Assembly: GCA_964019425.1 (NCBI GenBank)
Contig: OZ025797.1
Span: 124,001 to 188,000 of the forward strand
Reading direction: 5' to 3'
DNA length: 64,000 bases
DNA from: Flectonema sp. DT1601
Lineage: Eukaryota > Euglenozoa > Diplonemea > Diplonemida > Diplonemidae
Shown piece after piece: positions 61,480 through 64,000 of the stretch. Within the stretch, counting starts at the first letter, position 1, and each line of letters starts with the position of its first letter. Below the pieces are notes generated by a model. It was not told where the DNA came from. It searched no databases and saw nothing but the letters and a program-made list of their open reading frames with translations. The position numbers and the translations under genes are program-made.

Positions 61480-61881
61480 TGTAAAACCTCACCTATACTT
61501 ACATCTCTCGCTCATTGTACTCAAAATTAATACAAAAGGCGACTCTGGACTGTTTAAATCCATCTTGCTGCGCTATTTTCAGTAATTATTTTTTTTTTTA
61601 ATTTCACGTATGTTCTTTTTCCCCGATTCCAAAAATGCTTTTTTTTTTTTTTTCTTTTTCCAAATAAACCATTTCCTTGTGTTATCGAAACATCATTACA
61701 AGTATCCTGCATTTCTCAGTCCTTACTGTACATACATGACCTGGTGCTCAGCCCTAGGTGTGGTTATTATTGGGGAAGTTCTTGTGGTGTGTGTGCGGGA
61801 AGGAGTTAGTGCACCGTAATTGTTATTTCTCTGCTTCGGATGACTTCTTTTTTTTTTTTATTATTTTTAATTCATTATATA

Positions 61882-62661
61882 TCAGTCATTCCTTTTTTTT
61901 GCGAACAAAAAACACCATTTTCTCACCGCCTGAGCAAGGTTACACGATATGTTACTTTTGCTCGATTTTTTTATTTTTTGGAATCGGGGAGGGTGCGATC
62001 TGTAAAATTAGGCATAGGGATATACTTTTAAACATGGTAAGTGCTGCTAAAAAGAGATAAACGTCTCTTTGAAAGATTTCCTTGGTACTACTCAATGATA
62101 AATATTAATCCCAGACCTGGAATGGAAAGATCGAGAAAATCTGAGTAAAAAACACCCCTAATTTTTTTTTTTTACTAATTTTTTTTCCTTCTCCCGAACT
62201 CAGGAGATATGCACCTTTTTGCTAACTAATCAACCCTAGTAGCAATTATGTAAGGAAAATGTTGCATCTATATAAAGAAAGTGTTTTCATTAAGTATCAA
62301 AGTAGGTCCAAAAAGACAGGTAGTAACAATCTGCCTCACCGGCACATGCTGAGTACTCTTTAATATATTTTTGCTCGATTATTTTTTCTCTGAATCCCGC
62401 TGGGTCAGCAGTGTAAAATTAGACCCTTCGATTAATTTTTAGTTTTGGTACTTGTCCACGGCTGAGCTGATTTAGTAAACCACAAAATCTCTTTTCTCAA
62501 TTCGGGAGACAAGTATGTGATGCCAACCTCCCGATTTCGGACGGAAATGAACCGAACGATGCAGCGCATTAAAATGCCGCTTCGATCGAAATTTTTACAA
62601 TTTTTTTTTGAAAAAATTTTTCAGTGTCCAGAATCTGTTCGCAAAAAAAAGGAATGACTGA
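61882..62661. mobile_element. 780-bp element with perfect terminal inverted repeats (MITE-like)
   Basis: 61876-61907 and 62636-62667 are a perfect 32-bp inverted repeat: TATATATCAGTCATTCC, then T8 and GCGAACA on the left, and the exact complement on the right. Taking TA as a target duplication (61880-61881 and 62662-62663) gives 26-bp terminal repeats starting TCAGT, as in Tc1/mariner-type non-autonomous elements. The inside has no transposase frame but contains a direct repeat (TTTTGCTCGATT with GTAAAATTAG about 45 nt later) at about 61956-62009 and 62369-62430. The perfect ends suggest recent movement. The family assignment is tentative. Confidence 0.6.
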
Positions 62662-63151
62662 TATATATATTTTTTTTTTATTTCTAACCCTTTTTACAAT
62701 AAACAAATTGGATACTCAAAGAGAGTAACAACTCACCCACACACAATCTAATTATCTTCTTACAGTCGATCCGATCTGGTACTCAGCCCAGATTGGATTC
62801 GGTGTGCGCATTTAGAAGGGAGATCGCGCACTTTTAACAGTTTTTCCAACAGAGGTAACCTCAGGAATCCCAAACAGAATAGAAGGAAATATAATCCCAT
62901 CTCCATACACGAGGATGAAGCACTGATCACATGTTTCAGCTGAACTCCGGATCTAAGTCCGAACACGCTTACATTAAAAAGAAAGTAGTAAAGAGCCATC
63001 CAGCAAGCTTAAAAAAAAAAAATTTAATACATTTAGCTACCGCAAGAAGGTTTTTTTTTTTTTTTAATATGTAAAAAAAAAAGAATAAAATAAAAAAAAA
63101 CTCTATAAGCATTTTTGTTTGCACAAAAAGAAATTGTTTTAAGCCGCATGG

Positions 63152-63186
<35 letters not shown>

Positions 63187-64000
63187 CATCGACACATAGG
63201 GTCCTCCGGGAGCTGGAATAACGGAGAACAAGTAAAGTAATTGCGCGCAATCTATAAAGTTTTTTTTTCTTAAAAGCTTATTGTAAAGTACAGAAAAAAA
63301 AGCTAAGACTGAATCCCACTCGCAACCCTTTTTTTTTTTTAAATTCGTACAAGTTATTTTTAACCAAAGTAAACAAGAAAAAAATGAGGGTCAACTTGAT
63401 ACTGTAATTAAATATAAAGCTACCGGGAAAAGCCCAGAAACAAAACCCCCTTTTTTAAAAAAAGAAAAGAAAAGCCCAGCCGCAGGGAATCTTCGTGAGG
63501 CACGAAAACTAGTTCGATGTGACGACTCTTTCATACGGAAATGATAAAAAAATTTTAAAAAAAAAAACGAAATTGCACAGAAATTTAAAAAAAAAGGGGG
63601 AACGGGAAAAAAAAAAAAAAAAAAAAACCCCTGTCCTTTAAAACCCTTTTTAATCATCTCAAACAAGACGAAAAATAATTAAAAAAAAAATTATTTCTGA
63701 TGATTAGTTTCTCTTTACTTGTAGCACATATCAACAACTGATTTACACGCGAGAAAAAGCCATCGCCGCTTTCAATTAGTTGGAGTAGTGTTATCATTCA
63801 TCGAGTTCATAAATAAAATAAAAAAAACGAGAAAACACTATTTTCATTCTTTCTCACGCTCTCTCTTATTTTTTATTTTTTTTTTTCCCCCTTCTCTGTT
63901 ATGACGAGGTCACAGCTGTGAAGCAAGCTATGGTTAACATATGCTGAACACGCTCAAACGAATGATCAATTCAGCAGCACTAAGGACGTGTGTCCCCTCG

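Larger units (their letters stand above)
60334..64000. other. 3.7-kb non-coding stretch at the right edge
   Basis: No gene is supported on either strand. It contains A/T runs up to about 28 nt (61448-61475 and 63154-63185), a GAGAGA run near 60550 and the 780-bp inverted-repeat element. Immediately left, TTTTTCTTACAG ending at 60364 is the acceptor of the peptidase gene. The stretch could be the upstream boundary of the gene series or simply another desert like 14.4-18.9 kb. Confidence 0.55.

Overview
The window looks like a piece of a nuclear chromosome from a protist with euglenozoan (kinetoplastid- or diplonemid-like) habits. All 24 supported protein-coding genes lie on the minus strand, in one head-to-tail series from about 60.3 kb down to the left edge. 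They use the standard code. Almost every start codon has a pyrimidine run ending in AG a short way upstream, the layout of a trans-splice acceptor in a polycistronic unit. No spliced-leader RNA gene is visible, so trans-splicing and the taxonomic guess are inferences. Unlike trypanosomatids, several genes carry ordinary GT-AG cis-introns. I could place introns of 36, 41, 64, 72, 73, 75 and 200 nt whose removal keeps or restores the frame and gives family-typical proteins. Homopolymer A or T runs of 10-30 nt crowd the intergenic DNA and avoid the coding sequence.

Layout, left to right (transcription runs right to left). 0-14.4 kb: an IQ-motif protein, a DEDDy 3'-5' exonuclease, an EngB/GTPBP8-like GTPase, two or three unknown proteins, a protein with three degenerate cyclic-nucleotide-binding folds, and an OPR/FASTK-like helical-repeat protein. 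14.4-18.9 kb: a 4.6-kb gene desert with repeats. 18.9-29.9 kb: a STE11-type MAP3K, a 1073-aa RS-rich protein, a coiled-coil protein, a SpoU-type RNA methyltransferase and a PDZ-tail protein. 30.4-39.5 kb: RNA polymerase III subunit RPC3, a protein with seven tandem ~70-aa repeats and an RS/RGG tail, a PH-like coiled-coil protein and a prolyl 4-hydroxylase. 41-48.6 kb: a small unknown protein, a kinetoplastid-type repeat/polyQ protein, a zinc-ribbon/PDZ protein and an EamA-type transporter. 48.9 kb: tRNA-Arg(CCT), the only gene on the plus strand. 49-60.3 kb: an SREK1-like three-RRM splicing factor, an RNF123/KPC1-type E3 ligase and an M64 metallopeptidase fused to tetraspanin-like, EF-hand and WW parts. 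60.3-64 kb: non-coding DNA holding a 780-bp element with perfect terminal inverted repeats.

The genes do not form a metabolic pathway. As in kinetoplastid units, neighbours look functionally mixed, although RNA-processing factors (exonuclease, methyltransferase, RPC3, SREK1-like, RS/RGG protein, OPR-like) are well represented. The most unusual items are the seven-repeat RS/RGG protein, the peptidase-tetraspanin-EF-WW fusion, a three-copy hairpin-ended dispersed repeat, and very short cis-introns next to apparent trans-splice acceptors.
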